Source of the DNA: Candidatus Colwelliibacteriota bacterium
GTDB taxonomy: Bacteria; Patescibacteriota; Minisyncoccia; UBA6257; Colwellbacteraceae
Length of the DNA stretch: 7,968 bases
Direction of reading: 5' to 3'
Assembly (NCBI GenBank): GCA_016178255.1
Contig: JACOTQ010000011.1
Span: 1 to 7,968 of the forward strand
Below, in pieces: positions 6,273-7,968 of this stretch (position 1 is its first letter; the number at the start of each line of letters is the position of its first letter). Made by a program: the position numbers and the translations under genes. A model generated the notes under the pieces. That model had not been told where the DNA came from. It did not search any database and was given only the letters and a program-made list of their open reading frames with translations.

Positions 6273-6301
6273 TTGAATTTAAAACTAATTTGATGTCTAA
6301 T
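6273..6301 (+). promoter_or_regulatory. Putative housekeeping-sigma promoter of ftsK
   Basis: TTGAAT (6273-6278, 4/6 to TTGACA) and TCTAAT (6296-6301, 5/6 to TATAAT) are 17 bp apart. The expected transcription start is near 6308, about 7 nt before the ftsK ATG at 6315, which has no Shine-Dalgarno sequence. The -10 overlaps a short palindrome, TCTAA-T-TTAGA (6296-6306), that could be an operator. AT-rich background lowers certainty. Confidence 0.42.
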
Positions 6302-6314
6302 TTAGATGTGACTT

Positions 6315-7968
6315 ATGTCTAAGCGCCACAAAAAAGATAAAAATAACGAGCCTGTCATACATCCCGAAGCCAAAACCAGCATCATCGCGATTATGTTTAT
6401 AGGCCTCGCTGTAGTGCTTATGCTCTCCAGTTTTGGCAAGGCGGGTCCGGTTGGAGAAATGATATTTAACGTTCTGCAAGCTTTGCTGGGCTTAGGATAT
6501 TATCTGATACCAGCCACGCTTTTAACCGTAAGTCTAGTATTTCTAACGAGCGGGAGGAAGAATTTTCTGGGAATAACTATGGCCGGAGCGGGCATATTTG
6601 TTGCCTCCGGATTGGGTTTGTTGGACATACTATATTCGGGCAAGGGAGGAATAATCGGCGGTTTTTTAGGGAGCCTGCAAAATCTCTTCGGCTATTGGGC
6701 ATCGCTCGTGTTGAACCTTACTATCGTCGTCGCAAGTCTTGTTGTAACTTTTAACACGCCGTTAAAAATTAAATGGGAAGCATTAATAAGGCGGAAGGAG
6801 GAAGATAAAACGGCTATCCCGGAGGTTACCATCAAAGAGCCGTACAAAGCTCCGGCACCGGAGGCACCAACAGAAACCCACGCGGAGGTTGAAGAAAAAG
6901 ACGCAAAGGGTAAAAAAGAGGATGTCAAAGGGGCGCTCTCTTCAAAAACGTTGCCTGCGCATAAAAGCAGTACTTACGTCCCGCCGCCAATCGAGCTTCT
7001 AAAATCCACGAGCGAGAAACCGACAGTGGGAGACTTAAGAGCAAACGCTAACATCATTAAGCGGACTCTCGAAGGTTTTGGCATACCGGTAGAAATGGGT
7101 GAAATAACCATCGGCCCCAAAGTTACGCGTTATACTTTGAAGCCCGCTGAAGGAGTAAAGTTGTCCAGAATCATGGCGCTAAATCAGGATTTATCGCTGG
7201 CCCTTGCGGCACACCCGATAAGAATTGAGGCTCCGATACCCGGGAAAGCGCTTGTCGGCATCGAGATTCCTAACAAAACAGCGAGTATCGTCCGCCTCGG
7301 CAGCTTAGTGGGTTATCCGGAATTTATGAACTCCGGGCCTCTTACCTTTCCCTTAGGACGCGATGTTTCAGGGGAACCGATATCGGCGAACCTTGCCAAA
7401 ATGCCGCACCTTTTAATCGCCGGAGCAACCGGTAGCGGCAAATCTGTCGCCATACATTCTCTCATCATATCGATGATTTACAAAAATTCTCCTGATACTT
7501 TAAGATTTATACTCATAGACCCGAAGAGGGTGGAACTCTCGGTATACGAAGGGTTGCCTCACTTGATTTCATCGGTCATCACGGAAGGCAAAAAGGCTGT
7601 GGCCGCGCTCCGATTTGGGATAGAAGAAATGGACCGCCGTTATGAAGTGTTGCTCAAGGCCGGTAGTCGCGACATCGCCAGTTATAATGAAAAGCGGACG
7701 GGAGAACCAATGCCATATCTTGTGATAATTATAGATGAATTAGCCGACTTGATGGCCACCTTCGGAAGAGAGGTGGAAGGTTCAATCGTAAGGTTGGCTC
7801 AAATGGCCAGAGCAACCGGAATCCATTTAATAGTTTCGACCCAAAGGCCATCGGTTGAGGTGATAACCGGATTAATAAAAGCTAATATAACCTCCCGCGT
7901 TGCCCTTCAGGTGGCAAGCCAGGTGGATTCGAGAACAATACTCGACTCCGCTGGCGCCGAAAAACTGC
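6315..7968 (+). CDS. ftsK: DNA translocase FtsK/SpoIIIE (3' end outside the window)
   Basis: Open from ATG 6315 to the right edge, 551 residues plus one base. FtsK is a septum-anchored hexameric ATPase that pumps chromosomal DNA during division and aids dimer resolution. The N-terminus has a basic start (MSKRHKKDK) and about four membrane segments (roughly 21-40, 51-77, 84-107, 113-146), the standard FtsK anchor. A short charged Pro/Glu/Lys linker (about 150-230) follows, much shorter than in E. coli. The motor begins at about 232 with the alpha domain (ITIGPKVTRYTLKPAEGVK) and continues with PIPGKALVGIEIPN, Walker A GATGSGKS (370-377), FILIDPKRVEL (398-408), Walker B LVIIIDE (469-475), and RATGIHLIVSTQRPSV (499-514), ending near TSRVALQVASQVDSRTILD. 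The rest of the beta domain and the DNA-reading gamma winged helix are beyond the edge. Divergent from the nuclease/desulfurase/chaperone cluster. The start is the first ATG before the membrane anchor; an upstream ATG at 6293 is out of frame. Confidence 0.95.
   Translation, partial: MSKRHKKDKNNEPVIHPEAKTSIIAIMFIGLAVVLMLSSFGKAGPVGEMIFNVLQALLGLGYYLIPATLLTVSLVFLTSGRKNFLGITMAGAGIFVASGLGLLDILYSGKGGIIGGFLGSLQNLFGYWASLVLNLTIVVASLVVTFNTPLKIKWEALIRRKEEDKTAIPEVTIKEPYKAPAPEAPTETHAEVEEKDAKGKKEDVKGALSSKTLPAHKSSTYVPPPIELLKSTSEKPTVGDLRANANIIKRTLEGFGIPVEMGEITIGPKVTRYTLKPAEGVKLSRIMALNQDLSLALAAHPIRIEAPIPGKALVGIEIPNKTASIVRLGSLVGYPEFMNSGPLTFPLGRDVSGEPISANLAKMPHLLIAGATGSGKSVAIHSLIISMIYKNSPDTLRFILIDPKRVELSVYEGLPHLISSVITEGKKAVAALRFGIEEMDRRYEVLLKAGSRDIASYNEKRTGEPMPYLVIIIDELADLMATFGREVEGSIVRLAQMARATGIHLIVSTQRPSVEVITGLIKANITSRVALQVASQVDSRTILDSAGAEKL

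Noticed and set aside
5635..6276. Plus-strand frames (5635-5925, 5777-5962, 5959-6276) opposite the two nuclease genes
   Set aside because: Antisense shadows of genes with clear catalytic motifs.
6297..6928. Minus-strand frames at 6297-6479 and 6692-6928
   Set aside because: They are antisense to the FtsK membrane anchor and linker; the plus-strand frame has continuous FtsK homology downstream.
1..7968. CRISPR array, tRNA/rRNA gene, insertion sequence, toxin-antitoxin or defence island
   Set aside because: I saw no spaced direct repeats, cloverleaf-like sequence, transposase or defence-type domain; the window is almost entirely filled by housekeeping genes.

Overview
The window looks like a piece of a small, gene-dense bacterial genome, most likely a Patescibacteria/CPR member of the Parcubacteria type. 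This is an inference from tight gene packing, near-absence of Shine-Dalgarno sequences, family content, and a dispersed-repeat insertion inside a housekeeping gene. TGA is used as a real stop (cysteine desulfurase and the HtrA fragments), so the genetic code is standard and SR1/Gracilibacteria recoding is unlikely.

Layout: a compact minus-strand cluster fills about 122-6198. In transcription order it holds a YkuK/DUF458 RNase H-like protein, a DEDDy 3'-5' exonuclease, a NifS/IscS cysteine desulfurase, a secreted HtrA/DegP-type serine protease, and a ClpB-type double-AAA+ disaggregase. Gaps between genes are 4, 1, 1 and 25 nt, so one transcript with translational coupling is likely. Upstream of the cluster, a 116-bp intergenic region separates it from a divergent plus-strand gene, the DNA translocase FtsK/SpoIIIE, which runs off the right edge. 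At the left edge an incomplete reading frame lies next to the clpB stop; its strand is ambiguous.

How the genes relate: ClpB and HtrA are cytoplasmic and extracytoplasmic protein quality control. The desulfurase supplies sulfane sulfur for Fe-S clusters or tRNA thiolation. The two RNase H-fold proteins look like nucleic-acid processing enzymes. FtsK moves chromosomal DNA at the septum. No novel multi-gene defence or mobile system is visible.

Most notable points: (1) the htrA gene has lost about 49 codons between the catalytic Asp and Ser and is frameshifted at the same place; (2) the ClpB-architecture protein carries a ClpC-like LGF tripeptide where ClpP-docking loops lie; (3) the cysteine desulfurase contains a roughly 20-residue in-frame insertion made of a heptamer DNA repeat; (4) both divergent genes have promoter-like elements only a few bases from their start codons, suggesting near-leaderless transcripts.
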